Shown here piece by piece: positions 24,699 to 35,772 of a DNA stretch of 35,772 nucleotides. Location: the NCBI RefSeq assembly GCF_900110265.1, contig NZ_FODB01000043.1, positions 1-35,772 of the forward strand, written 5' to 3'. Source of the stretch: Vreelandella aquamarina. GTDB lineage: Bacteria > Pseudomonadota > Gammaproteobacteria > Pseudomonadales > Halomonadaceae. Position numbers and translations under genes: made by a program. The notes below the pieces were generated by a model. That model ran no database searches. It was not told the origin of the DNA and was given only the letters and a program-made list of their open reading frames with translations. Position 1 is the first letter of the stretch. Each line of letters begins with the position of its first letter.

Positions 24699-27185
24699 AT
24701 GCTCACCTTACTACTCATCGTGCTGGCCGTTGCGGGCTTGCTCGTGGTGATGCGCCGCGAGGCAGGTGCCACCGCTGCCCTTGCCCTACTAGGCGTACTG
24801 GGCTTAATTGGCGTTGTGTTAGGCGCACCGATCATAGGCACCTTGCTACTCATTGCCGCCGCCGCAGTAGCCGTGGTGGGCCTTCCTGCACTGCGCAGTA
24901 AATGGCTAACCCCGCGTATTTTTGCCACTTTCAAAAAAGTAGCGCCGAAAGTATCGGCGACCGAGCGTACCGCGCTGGAAGCGGGTAGCGTTTCCTGGGA
25001 TGGCGAGCTTTTTTCAGGTAAGCCCCAGTGGCAATCGCTGCTCGACTTCAAAGACGATGGCCTAAGTGACGAAGAGCAGGCGTTTTTAGACAACCAGTGC
25101 TCAAAAGCCGCTGGCATGTGCAACGCCTGGGATATCGCCCGTGAGCGTGCCGACCTGCCCCAAGAGCTATGGGACTACCTGAAAAAAGAAGGCTTCTTCG
25201 GCATGATTATTCCGAAGGAGTACGGCGGTTTGGGCTTCTCTGCCAAGGCGCAATCCATGGTGCTGCAGAAGCTCTCCGCCAACGAAACCCTGATGGTGAC
25301 TGTAGGCGTGCCCAACTCTCTCGGCCCTGGCGAACTGCTGCTGAAGTACGGCACCCAAGAGCAGAAAGACCACTACCTGCCGCGCCTAGCCGATGGTCGT
25401 GAAATCCCCTGCTTCGGCCTCACCGGCCCCCGCGCAGGTTCAGATGCGACTTCCCTTCCAGATACCGGCGTGGTGTGTAAGCAAGTCATTAATGGCGAAG
25501 AAGTCGTGGGCGTGCGCCTGAACTTTGAGAAGCGCTGGATCACCCTGGCGCCCATTGCCACCGTGGTTGGCCTGGCATTCCGCCTCTTCGACCCGGAAAA
25601 CCTGCTGGGCGAAGAAAAAGACCGCGGCATTACCCTGGCGCTGATCCCCCGCGATACCCAGGGTATGGACATTGGCCGTCGCCACCACCCGATTGGCAGC
25701 CCGTTTATGAACGGCCCGATTAAGGGTAAAGATGTGTTCGTACCGCTGGACACCATTATCGGTGGCCCGGATATGATTGGCCAAGGCTGGCGTATGCTGG
25801 TGGAGTGCCTCTCGATTGGCCGCTGCATCACGCTGCCTTCTGGTGCCACCGGCACCGCGCGTTACGCGCTGGGCTGGAGCGGCGGCTTTACCCGCGTGCG
25901 TCGTCAGTTCAACGTACCGGTCGCAGAGATGGAAGGCGTGCAAGAGCCCCTGGCACGTATGGCGTCATTGGCCTACATTTCGGCAGCCACGGTGTACCAA
26001 ACCGCTAACCTGATCGACCATGGCGAAAAGCCAGCGGTACCCTCTGCCATCCTGAAAAGCCAGCTGACCGAATTTCAGCGCGTGCTGCTTAGCGATGCAA
26101 TGGACGTGCACGGCGGTAAAGCAGTGACGCTTGGCCCGCGCAACTACTTGGGTATCGGCTATAGCGCGAACCCGGTAGCCATTACCGTAGAAGGCGCGAA
26201 CATTATGACCCGCAACCTGATGATCTTTGGTCAGGGCGCTATTCGCTGCCACCCTTATGTGCTGGAAGAGCTGGCTGCCAAAGATGCCAACGATGTGAAA
26301 GCCTTCGATAAGGCGTTCTTTGGTCATGCGGGCCTGATTTTCGGCAACGCGGCCCGTGCCTTCACGCTGGGCTTCGGTCTCGGCAAGCCCAGCGTGCCGT
26401 TCAGCGGTCCGGCCGCTGGTTACGCCCAGGATATCGCGCGCCTCTCTGCCGGCTTCGGCCTGTGTGCAGATGCCGCCATGGCCAGCCTCGGCTCTGAGCT
26501 GAAAAAACGCGAAATGCTTTCCGCCCGCCTGGGCGATATCCTTTCCAACCTCTACCTTGCCTCTATGGTGCTTAAGCAGTGGCATAACGGCAATAAAGTA
26601 GAAGGCGAAGAAGGCCTACTGCATTACAGCATGCAGTTCCTGCTTAACCGCGCAGAGCAGGCCTTTGTTGAGATTTTTGACAACCTGCCAAACCGTGCGC
26701 TGGGTAAAGTACTCAACGTCGTGGTCATGCCTACAGGCCGTCGCTGGAATAAGCCACATGATGACTTAGCCCGCGATATCGCACGGCGTGTCTCTACCCA
26801 AAGCGCGCTACGCAGCAAGCTGCTAACCAACACCTGGGACAAAGACGACGGTACAGAATCTAACCCGTTGGCACGCTACAACGCTCTGCTGAAAGAGTAC
26901 GACCGCGCGGAGGCTATTTACCGCACGGTAAACAAAGCCTACGCCAAAGGTGAGCTGCCGCAAACGGCACTTCACCCCGAAGCACGGGTAGAAGCCGCTC
27001 TGGAAAAAGGCTTAATTAACGAAGAAGACGCCGCCTTTATGCGCACATTTGAAGCTGAAGTGCTGGAAATGCTGACCGTCGATGACTTTGCTTACGACGC
27101 GTTTGCCAACGACAAGTCGACACTGATCGACCATAACGCAGCACCTGCCAAAGCATCGCCGCAGGCAGAGACCAGCGTTAAGTAA
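24699..27185 (+). CDS. fadE: Acyl-CoA dehydrogenase FadE
   Basis: FadE performs the first step of fatty-acid beta-oxidation, making trans-2-enoyl-CoA and passing electrons to the electron-transferring flavoprotein. The 828-residue length matches the E. coli FadE group, which is larger than ordinary acyl-CoA dehydrogenases. The N-terminus has two hydrophobic segments (about residues 1-17 and 24-67), consistent with membrane attachment. The acyl-CoA dehydrogenase core spans about residues 110-520 (PKEYGGLGFSA, CFGLTGPRAGSDATS, DVHGGKAVTLGPRNYLG). The remaining part fits the FadE-specific C-terminal domain (DUF1974). GGAG precedes the ATG. It stands alone between two terminators. Confidence 0.93.
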   Translation: MLTLLLIVLAVAGLLVVMRREAGATAALALLGVLGLIGVVLGAPIIGTLLLIAAAAVAVVGLPALRSKWLTPRIFATFKKVAPKVSATERTALEAGSVSWDGELFSGKPQWQSLLDFKDDGLSDEEQAFLDNQCSKAAGMCNAWDIARERADLPQELWDYLKKEGFFGMIIPKEYGGLGFSAKAQSMVLQKLSANETLMVTVGVPNSLGPGELLLKYGTQEQKDHYLPRLADGREIPCFGLTGPRAGSDATSLPDTGVVCKQVINGEEVVGVRLNFEKRWITLAPIATVVGLAFRLFDPENLLGEEKDRGITLALIPRDTQGMDIGRRHHPIGSPFMNGPIKGKDVFVPLDTIIGGPDMIGQGWRMLVECLSIGRCITLPSGATGTARYALGWSGGFTRVRRQFNVPVAEMEGVQEPLARMASLAYISAATVYQTANLIDHGEKPAVPSAILKSQLTEFQRVLLSDAMDVHGGKAVTLGPRNYLGIGYSANPVAITVEGANIMTRNLMIFGQGAIRCHPYVLEELAAKDANDVKAFDKAFFGHAGLIFGNAARAFTLGFGLGKPSVPFSGPAAGYAQDIARLSAGFGLCADAAMASLGSELKKREMLSARLGDILSNLYLASMVLKQWHNGNKVEGEEGLLHYSMQFLLNRAEQAFVEIFDNLPNRALGKVLNVVVMPTGRRWNKPHDDLARDIARRVSTQSALRSKLLTNTWDKDDGTESNPLARYNALLKEYDRAEAIYRTVNKAYAKGELPQTALHPEARVEAALEKGLINEEDAAFMRTFEAEVLEMLTVDDFAYDAFANDKSTLIDHNAAPAKASPQAETSVK

Positions 27186-27205
27186 ATGGCTTTTAGCCCT
27201 CGACC

Positions 27206-27232
27206 AACCGGCCCACCAAGGGCCGGTTTTTT
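27206..27232 (+). terminator. Rho-independent terminator after fadE
   Basis: A nine-base perfect stem AACCGGCCC/GGGCCGGTT with loop ACCAA is followed by a T-run, 20 bases after the fadE stop. Confidence 0.9.
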
Positions 27233-27554
27233 ATGCCACCCGCATGTTCTAAAACGAATCAAACGAACATTATAGCCATAGGGCGTAGTGGAGACTGAGC
27301 AAACCGAGCTTCTTACTCACCCTGAAAACTCTATTTTTGAGTTCTTCTACGCCTAAAAGCGAATACAAACGGCCATCAAAAGCGTTGCAAGTTCGCAAAT
27401 GATCAACTAGCCTTTCGTTAATGAAAATATCGCATGGGTTGGTTGCCACACAATAATCGGCAAATAAGTACGGCCAACCACCCTCCCTCGCGATCAGCGC
27501 ACTACACAATTATCGATACCACCTATCAATAACAACGACGCTAGCGAGATCGGC
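27233..27554. other. Upstream region of the glycerol transport operon; no convincing gene
   Basis: This stretch is less GC-rich than its surroundings. It contains a 79-codon minus-strand frame (27270-27509) that opens with TTG, has no ribosome-binding site and matches nothing I know, so I do not call it. Candidate regulatory sequence includes an imperfect palindrome TTTCGTTAATGAAA at 27413-27426 and two AAACGAA copies nine bases apart at 27252 and 27261. These loosely recall GlpR-type sites, but no glpR gene is in the window. The operon promoter should be here; I could not fix it. Confidence 0.4.
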
Positions 27555-28647
27555 ATGTCCTTACATTTGCAAAATATCGACCACGTCGTCGGGGGTCAGA
27601 CCCATATCAGTGGGGTTAACCTCGAACTGGAACCAGGTTCCTTTAACGTGTTGCTCGGACGCACGTTGGCGGGCAAAACCACGCTCATGCGTCTAATGGC
27701 AGGCTTAGAGCAGCCCACCCGCGGGCGTATCTTCATGGACGGCAAAGATGTCACCGGCGTTTCGGTTCGCAAACGCAACGTGTCGATGGTCTACCAACAG
27801 TTCATCAATTACCCCAGCCTGACGGTACGCGACAATATTGCTTCACCGCTGAAACTAGCCAAAACGCCTCAACAGGAAATTGATCGGCGTGTCGGCAGTA
27901 TTGCTGAAATGCTGCATATCGAACATCTGCTCGACCGCTACCCCCAAGAGCTCTCAGGGGGGCAGCAGCAGCGCACCGCCATGGGCCGGGCGCTAGTCAA
28001 AGATGCCGATCTGATTTTGTTCGACGAGCCACTGGTCAACCTGGACTACAAACTGCGCGAAGAGCTGCGCGACGAGCTGCGTGAGCTGTTCAAAGCCCGT
28101 AACTGCATTGCCGTTTACGCCACCACCGAACCCAACGAGGCGCTGGCACTCGGCGGCAATACGGCCGTGCTGCATGAAGGACGGCTGCTCCAGTACGGCC
28201 CCACCGAACAGGTATACCGTGAGCCCAACGGTCGTCATAGCGCCGAGATGTTCTCCGAACCGCCGATTAATATCGTGCCCGGAAAGCTGACCGCAACGGA
28301 AATCACTTTCGACCAGTCGCTGCACTTCCCCTGCGACCCCGGCCTTCAGCGGCTCACCCCGGGCGATTACGACTTTGGCGTACGCGCCTCTCATATCACC
28401 CTCAAACCCCAGTCAGTCGACGATCTCGAGCTGCCAGTCAGGGTCGACGTCGCCGAGATAAGCGGTTCTGAAACGTTCTTACACGTGCGCCATGAGCGCT
28501 TCCCTCTGGTGCTGCATTTAGCGGGAATTCACGAGTTTCACGTCAACGATGCGATCAACGTGTACTTCCCAACGCATCAGCTCTACGCCTTCGATAAACA
28601 GGGCAGCACCGTGCACATCCCCTCTTCTGCTCAAGGGAGCGTTGCTC

Positions 28648-28655
<8 letters not shown>
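27555..28655 (+). CDS. glpS: Glycerol ABC transporter ATP-binding protein GlpS
   Basis: This is one of two ATPase subunits of the GlpSTPQV-type glycerol importer first described in rhizobia. The 366-residue protein has a MalK-like layout: an ATPase domain, then a C-terminal regulatory domain. The Walker A is GRTLAGKT (35-42), the signature LSGGQ (133-137) is intact, and the Walker B is ILFDE (D157, E158). The H-loop histidine is missing: MalK-like proteins have VTHDQ, here it is ATTEP (T191). Catalysis at the site built on this subunit's Walker motifs should therefore be impaired. The stop overlaps the glpT start by eight bases. Confidence 0.9.
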
Positions 28656-29740
<1,085 letters not shown>

Positions 29741-29748
<8 letters not shown>

Positions 29749-30628
29749 TAAAGTACTCAATAACCGCGCATGGCTGCTGGTCCTTCCCATGCTGGTACTG
29801 GTGGCTTTTTCGGCCATCATCCCCTTGATGACCGTGGTCAACTACTCGGTGCAGGATGTGCTAGGCCCTAATGCGCGCTTCTTCACCGGCACCGAGTGGT
29901 TCCACAGCATTCTAAACGACTCTGCGCTGCGCGACGCGTTCGTGCGCCAGATTCTGTTTTCCCTGACCATTCTCGCCATCCAAGTGCCTTTGGGCATTGG
30001 CATTGCGCTGATTATGCCTAAACGCGGCTGGCAGGCCTCTGCCGTACTGATCTTGATTACCCTGCCGCTTCTGATCCCTTGGAACGTGGTGGGCAGTATT
30101 TGGCAAATCTTCACCCGTGGCGATATTGGCCTCATGGGTTACGGTCTGCGGGAGCTAGGGATCAACTACAACATTACCCGTAATTCGGGCGATGCCTGGG
30201 CAACCATTATCTTGATGGACGTTTGGCACTGGACTCCGCTGGTGGCGATGCTCTGCTACAGCGGCCTGCGTTCGATCCCCGAGGCTTACTACCAAGCAGC
30301 ACGTATCGATCGTGCCTCCAAGTGGGCGATCTTCCGCTACATCCAGCTTCCCAAACTCACTAACGTACTGGTCATTGCGGTGCTGCTGCGCTTTATGCAC
30401 TCGTTCATGATTTACGCCGAGCCCTTCGTACTGACCGGCGGCGGCCCGGGTAGCTCCACCACCTTCCTGAGCCAGTCACTCGCGACTATGGCTATCGGCC
30501 AGCAGGATCTGGGGCCCTCTGCCGCGTTCTCGATCATCTACTTCCTGGTTATTTTGCTCGTGAGCTGGGTGTTCTACACCACCATCATGCACATGCAAAA
30601 AGATAAGAACCCGCACGGGGGAGCATGA
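29741..30628 (+). CDS. glpP: Glycerol ABC transporter permease GlpP
   Basis: This is an inner-membrane permease of the binding-protein-dependent type with about six membrane segments: WLLVLPMLVLVAFSAIIPLM near the N-terminus, LFSLTILAIQVPLGIGIALI, and others to the last, FSIIYFLVILLVSWVFYTTI. The cytoplasmic EAA loop that contacts the ATPases is present as EAYYQAARIDRASKWAIFRY, with R in place of the usual G after D. Its start overlaps the glpT stop by eight bases, and glpQ follows after one base, so the genes are translationally coupled. Confidence 0.9.
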
Positions 30629-30629
30629 T

Positions 30630-31523
30630 ATGTACCGCTTAGATAACGCCCAGCAGGGCGAGAAGTACAACACCATATTTAGCAGAACCACCCCGGCACA
30701 GCGGCGTAAACGCAATGCGCGCAGCCGCTTTCGCGCGCGGTTTCTGCTGGGGCTGTACCTGTTCCTGATGATCCTGCCAATTTATTGGCTGATTAATATG
30801 TCGCTGCAGACCAACAGCGAGATTTTGGGCTCCATGACGCTATGGCCCAAAAACCTGACGTTTGATAACTACATCGGCATTTTCACTAACTCCAGCTGGT
30901 ACATGGGCTATGTGAATTCAATGCTGTATGTAGCGCTCAACATGCTAATCACGATTTGCGTGGCGCTGCCTGCCGCCTATGCCTTCAGCCGCTACCGCTT
31001 TATTGGCGATAAGCACCTGTTCTTCTGGCTGCTCACCAACTTGATGGCACCGCCTGCGGTGTTTCTGCTGCCCTACTTCCAGCTCTACTACTCGGTAGGT
31101 TTGTTCGATACCCATATCGCCGTGGCCCTGGCCCACTGTTTGTTCAATATTCCGCTGGCCATCTGGATTCTCGAAGGTTTCATGAGCAGCGTGCCAAAAG
31201 AGATTGATGAGACGGCGTATATCGACGGCTATAGCTTTCCGCGCTTCTTTATCAAGATTTTCATTCCTATGATCCGCTCCGGTATCGGCGTCACGCTGTT
31301 CTTCCTGTTCATGTTCTCGTGGGTAGAGCTGCTGCTGGCACGCACGCTGACCGCCACCGACGCTCAACCGATCGGCATGATCATGACGCGGACCTCCACC
31401 GCATCGGGCATTGACTGGGGCACGCTTGCCGCCGCTGGTGTACTCACCATCGTGCCGGGCATTTTGGTGGTGTACTTCGTTCGCAACCATATCGCCAAGG
31501 GCTTTGCCCTGGGCCGCACCTAA
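30630..31523 (+). CDS. glpQ: Glycerol ABC transporter permease GlpQ
   Basis: The second permease has 297 residues and begins with a basic cytoplasmic tail (RTTPAQRRKRNARSRFRARF) before the first membrane segment LLGLYLFLMILPIYWLI. The EAA loop is KEIDETAYIDGYSFPRFF, a closer match to consensus than in GlpP. The ATG is preceded by GGGGGAG at the end of glpP. The name glpQ is also used for an unrelated glycerophosphodiester phosphodiesterase; this is the transporter permease. Confidence 0.9.
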   Translation: MYRLDNAQQGEKYNTIFSRTTPAQRRKRNARSRFRARFLLGLYLFLMILPIYWLINMSLQTNSEILGSMTLWPKNLTFDNYIGIFTNSSWYMGYVNSMLYVALNMLITICVALPAAYAFSRYRFIGDKHLFFWLLTNLMAPPAVFLLPYFQLYYSVGLFDTHIAVALAHCLFNIPLAIWILEGFMSSVPKEIDETAYIDGYSFPRFFIKIFIPMIRSGIGVTLFFLFMFSWVELLLARTLTATDAQPIGMIMTRTSTASGIDWGTLAAAGVLTIVPGILVVYFVRNHIAKGFALGRT

Positions 31524-31534
31524 GGAGCACCGTT

Positions 31535-31807
31535 ATGTCTTGGATGGTATGGACAACACCGACTGCCATTTTCTTTTCATCCATTGCAGCGATGCTAGCA
31601 GGGATGACGCTGTGGGAGATCTTATCCCCCACCGTCGAACGCAAGGGGTTTCTACCCATTAGCACCACCCGCGGCGACCGGCTGTTCATCGGCCTGCTCT
31701 CCGCCGCGTTTATTCACCTGGGGGTGATTGGCTTCACAACGCTATCCATTTGGATAGCGCTGGCACTATCAGCGGTATGGCTGCTGGTGTTGATGCGCTG
31801 GGGCTAG
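31535..31807 (+). CDS. Small membrane protein, DUF2160 family
   Basis: This 90-residue protein has three hydrophobic stretches (about residues 9-27, 48-66 and 68-88) with a short polar loop, ERKGFLPISTTRGDR, between the first two. I recognise it as DUF2160, a family that sits in glycerol ABC transporter operons between the permease and the binding protein. AAGGAG precedes the ATG, 11 bases after glpQ. The position implies a role in the transporter, perhaps as an accessory membrane subunit, but its function is unknown. Confidence 0.85.
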   Translation: MSWMVWTTPTAIFFSSIAAMLAGMTLWEILSPTVERKGFLPISTTRGDRLFIGLLSAAFIHLGVIGFTTLSIWIALALSAVWLLVLMRWG

Positions 31808-31889
31808 GCCGACGGCTTTCTCAGCGGATGTACGGCGGTATCAAGGACGCTCACGTCATCAAGGAAGAGCACAACAAAACGAGGTCAAC

Positions 31890-33629
<1,740 letters not shown>

Positions 33630-33637
33630 GACCTATA

Positions 33638-33662
33638 GGGCGGGCGCCAGCCCGCCCCTTTT
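33638..33662 (+). terminator. Rho-independent terminator after glpV
   Basis: An eight-base perfect GC stem GGGCGGGC/GCCCGCCC with loop GCCA is followed by CTTTT, eight bases after the glpV stop. glpD would then need its own promoter or read-through. Confidence 0.88.
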
Positions 33663-33754
33663 CCGTGGTGTCATCAGCGGCGGGCATTGTTGCCCTCTCC
33701 ACTCGTTGAGACCGCAACCGACACGGGGCTTTTTCTTAATTAATTGGAACCGCT

Positions 33755-35395
33755 ATGAAACTGCGTAACCGTAATGTCGAGAAATTGCACACTGATGACT
33801 TTGACGCACTGATTATCGGTGGCGGCATCAATGGTGCAGCAACCGCCGCTGCTCTTGCGGGCAAAGGTGCTAAAGTAGCCCTAATCGACCGTGGCGACTT
33901 TGCCGGCAGTACCAGCATGCACTCCTCGAACCTGGTTTGGGGCGGCATCAAATACATGGAAAGCAAAGACTTTGCGCTGGTACGTAAGCTCTGCAAAAGC
34001 CGCAACCACTTAATCAAAAGCTACCCGTCTACCGTTCAAGAAATTCGTTTCCTTACCACGATTACCAAAGGTTTCCGCCACTCTCCGCGCTATTTGTGGG
34101 CGGGCACCTGGCTTTATTGGCTGATGGGCAACGGCTTCACCAAGTTACCGCGCTTGCTCTCGCCCAAAAAGATCAAGCAAGAAGAGCCGATTATCGATAT
34201 TGAAGGTGCCGTTGGCGGGTTCGAGTACTCAGATGCTTACCTGCACGATAACGACGCCCGCTTCGTATTTAACTTCGTACGCCATGCCCTTAACTACGGT
34301 GCCGTGGCGGCCAACTACGTCGAATCGTTGGGGGCCGAACGCGAAGGCGATACCTGGGTGACCAAAGCCCGCAACGTAATGGATGGCAGTATCTTCAATA
34401 TTCGTTCCAAAGTGTTGATCAACGCCGCTGGCCCCTGGGTCGACCAGCACAATGCCCTGACGGGGCAAAAAACGTCCCACCAGCACCTCTACTCGAAAGG
34501 CATTCACTTGATTGTGCCGCAGTTAACCGACACCAAGCGGGTGCTGGCGTTCTTTGCCGATGATGGGCGGCTCTTCTTCGTCATTCCGATGGGCAACCGC
34601 ACCTGTATCGGCACCACCGACACTCATATGGAGCACCCCGAGGTCGACGTCACCGCCGACGATATCGCGTTCGTTTTGGAGAACATCAACAAGCGCCTGA
34701 CGCTCGACAAACCACTCACCCAAGCCGACATCATATCGACGCGCTGCGGGGTACGCCCTCTCGCCATCAAGGCCGACCAGGGCAGCGACCGCGACTTCCT
34801 GCAGCTATCGCGCAAGCATGTCATCGATACCAATCCAGAGAGTGCCCATATCAGTATCTTTGGCGGCAAGCTCACTGATTGCCTCAACGTGGGCGATGAA
34901 ATTGCCGAGGAGGTAAAAGCGCTTGGCGTGGCGCTCAGCGATCCTAACTTTCACTGGTATGGCGAGCCGCCCGAGCCGGTGAAGCAGCAGTTTATGGATC
35001 AAGCCAAGCGCATGAACCTGGATGCCATGACGGCGGCTACCTCTTCAGAGCCGCTCTCCTCAAGACTATGGCGACGTTATGCAGAACAAGCGATTCCCAT
35101 GCTTGAGAAAATTCGCCAAGACCCTTCTGAAGCCGATATTTTGATCGAAGGCACCGAGTACATCCGCTGCGAGCTCGAGCACGCGCGTGACCATGAGATG
35201 ATCACGCAGTTGGAAGACTTCTTACGTCGCCGCGCCAAGGTGTCGCTGGTCGTTCACCATGAGCAGCTGCGCCAGTCGCCAGGCCTAAAAGAGGCCTGTC
35301 GGGTCCTCTTTGGCGAAGAAGCAGAAGAACGATTTACCACCTACTTCAAAGAGAATCGTGATACGTCTCGGCCGTCGGTTGAAACGCTCTCTTAA
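33755..35395 (+). CDS. glpD: Aerobic glycerol-3-phosphate dehydrogenase (FAD)
   Basis: GlpD is the membrane-associated flavoenzyme that oxidises sn-glycerol-3-phosphate to dihydroxyacetone phosphate and feeds electrons to quinone. The 546-residue protein has the N-terminal FAD motif ALIIGGGINGAATAAALAGK, the SSNLVWGGIKYME block, INAAGPWVDQ, and the substrate-side RLFFVIPMGNRTCIGTTDTH. The C-terminal DAO_C domain is present. A weak GGAAC precedes the ATG. It follows the glycerol importer, which fits the pathway, although the kinase linking the two is not in the window. Confidence 0.94.
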   Translation: MKLRNRNVEKLHTDDFDALIIGGGINGAATAAALAGKGAKVALIDRGDFAGSTSMHSSNLVWGGIKYMESKDFALVRKLCKSRNHLIKSYPSTVQEIRFLTTITKGFRHSPRYLWAGTWLYWLMGNGFTKLPRLLSPKKIKQEEPIIDIEGAVGGFEYSDAYLHDNDARFVFNFVRHALNYGAVAANYVESLGAEREGDTWVTKARNVMDGSIFNIRSKVLINAAGPWVDQHNALTGQKTSHQHLYSKGIHLIVPQLTDTKRVLAFFADDGRLFFVIPMGNRTCIGTTDTHMEHPEVDVTADDIAFVLENINKRLTLDKPLTQADIISTRCGVRPLAIKADQGSDRDFLQLSRKHVIDTNPESAHISIFGGKLTDCLNVGDEIAEEVKALGVALSDPNFHWYGEPPEPVKQQFMDQAKRMNLDAMTAATSSEPLSSRLWRRYAEQAIPMLEKIRQDPSEADILIEGTEYIRCELEHARDHEMITQLEDFLRRRAKVSLVVHHEQLRQSPGLKEACRVLFGEEAEERFTTYFKENRDTSRPSVETLS

Positions 35396-35431
35396 ACAGA
35401 AGCGAGCATTTTAAACCGTCACTCTTGCTCA

Positions 35432-35772
35432 ATCGAGTAGGAGGGGGAGTCGCCTCCCCCGTCCTCTCACACCACCGGGCAAACGGATCCGTACCACGGC
35501 GGTTCCTGTCCCCCATTATCGGGCTGAGCTTCGTTCCGCTGAATTCGCTCGCCTGTGTGCTCTGAGCGCTTCGACAGTCTTTGGGCTTCCGGCCCGCCAT
35601 ACAGTTATCGAGAGCCCTCCGGGGAGGCTTCTGCTCGTACACATCAGAGAGTGGTCAACTATCCACTCGTGACAGGTTCAGCCCTTCAGCTCTTGGTTAG
35701 AGAGCCTAATATGGCCTCTGCTGACTCCTGTTCGCCCATCCCGACACCTCACGGTGTCGGTAGCCAGTGGCA
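35432..35772 (-). mobile_element. Group II intron-like remnant without a reverse transcriptase gene
   Basis: Read on the minus strand, the sequence includes GGGCGAACAGGAGTCAGCAG, which resembles the start of an intron-encoded maturase (MGEQ-SAEA), but the frame soon stops. It continues with CGGAACGAAGCTCAGCCCGA, then a region matching the domain V-VI part of such introns. A hairpin GGGGGAG-GCGA-CTCCCCC (35443-35460) is followed by TCCTACTCGAT, which would be the branch-point A and the 3' end at 35432. Only the 3' part is inside the window. No RT domain is encoded. The identification rests on remembered sequence style, and domain V lacks a clear GAAA loop. Confidence 0.5.

Noticed and set aside
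25965..26585. 206-codon minus-strand frame inside fadE
   Set aside because: Antisense shadow of a strongly conserved gene with no domain signature.
27270..27509. 79-codon minus-strand frame upstream of glpS
   Set aside because: It opens with TTG, has no Shine-Dalgarno, resembles no family I know, and covers the likely promoter region of the glycerol operon.
35346..35642. 98-codon minus-strand frame at the right end
   Set aside because: It overlaps the intron-like structured region and the glpD end; proteins with this RGTDPFARWC-like text are usually artefacts of group II intron ends.

Overview
The window looks like chromosomal DNA of a halophilic gammaproteobacterium, most likely Halomonas or a close relative (Halomonadaceae). 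The reasons are the protein style of the betIBA choline-to-glycine-betaine genes, the E. coli-like tRNA-Met and 4.5S RNA, the GC-rich coding sequence, and a rhizobial/marine-type glycerol ABC transporter. The assignment is by recognition, not by a database search.

Left half (about 300-19,010, all minus strand): a complete type 1 BREX anti-phage locus. In transcription order it reads brxA, brxB, brxC, [Phd/VapC-like toxin-antitoxin], [AlbA_2/Schlafen-type ATP-binding protein], pglX, [two small conserved hypotheticals, Fic-domain AMPylase-like protein], pglZ, brxL, then a 60-codon ORF. The six BREX-1 core genes are intact. Cargo sits in the two slots flanking pglX. The toxin-antitoxin cassette has its own promoter and lies between imperfect direct repeats that include the brxC stop codon. 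The Schlafen-like gene overlaps the pglX start (ATGA), so it looks translationally integrated. The fic gene is AT-rich and has a palindrome over its probable promoter. The central part of pglX is markedly AT-rich, as expected for a swapped specificity domain. An IS1380-family element borders the locus at the left edge, and ffs (4.5S RNA) and tRNA-Met border it on the other side.

Right half (about 19,470-35,395): housekeeping and osmolyte/carbon genes. choX (choline-binding protein, minus) is divergent from betI-betB-betA, with a BetI-type palindrome between them. fadE (acyl-CoA dehydrogenase) follows, with a PsrA-like palindrome in its promoter. Next is a glycerol uptake operon glpS-glpT-glpP-glpQ-DUF2160-glpV and then glpD. 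Together these take up choline and oxidise it to glycine betaine, oxidise fatty acids, and import glycerol and oxidise glycerol-3-phosphate. No glycerol kinase, glpR, or ChoW/ChoV partner genes are present in the window.

The last roughly 340 bases resemble the end of a group II intron on the minus strand that has lost its reverse transcriptase gene. The most interesting parts for follow-up are the cargo architecture of the BREX locus, the cassette boundaries, the pglX mosaic, and the asymmetric ATPase pair of the glycerol transporter.
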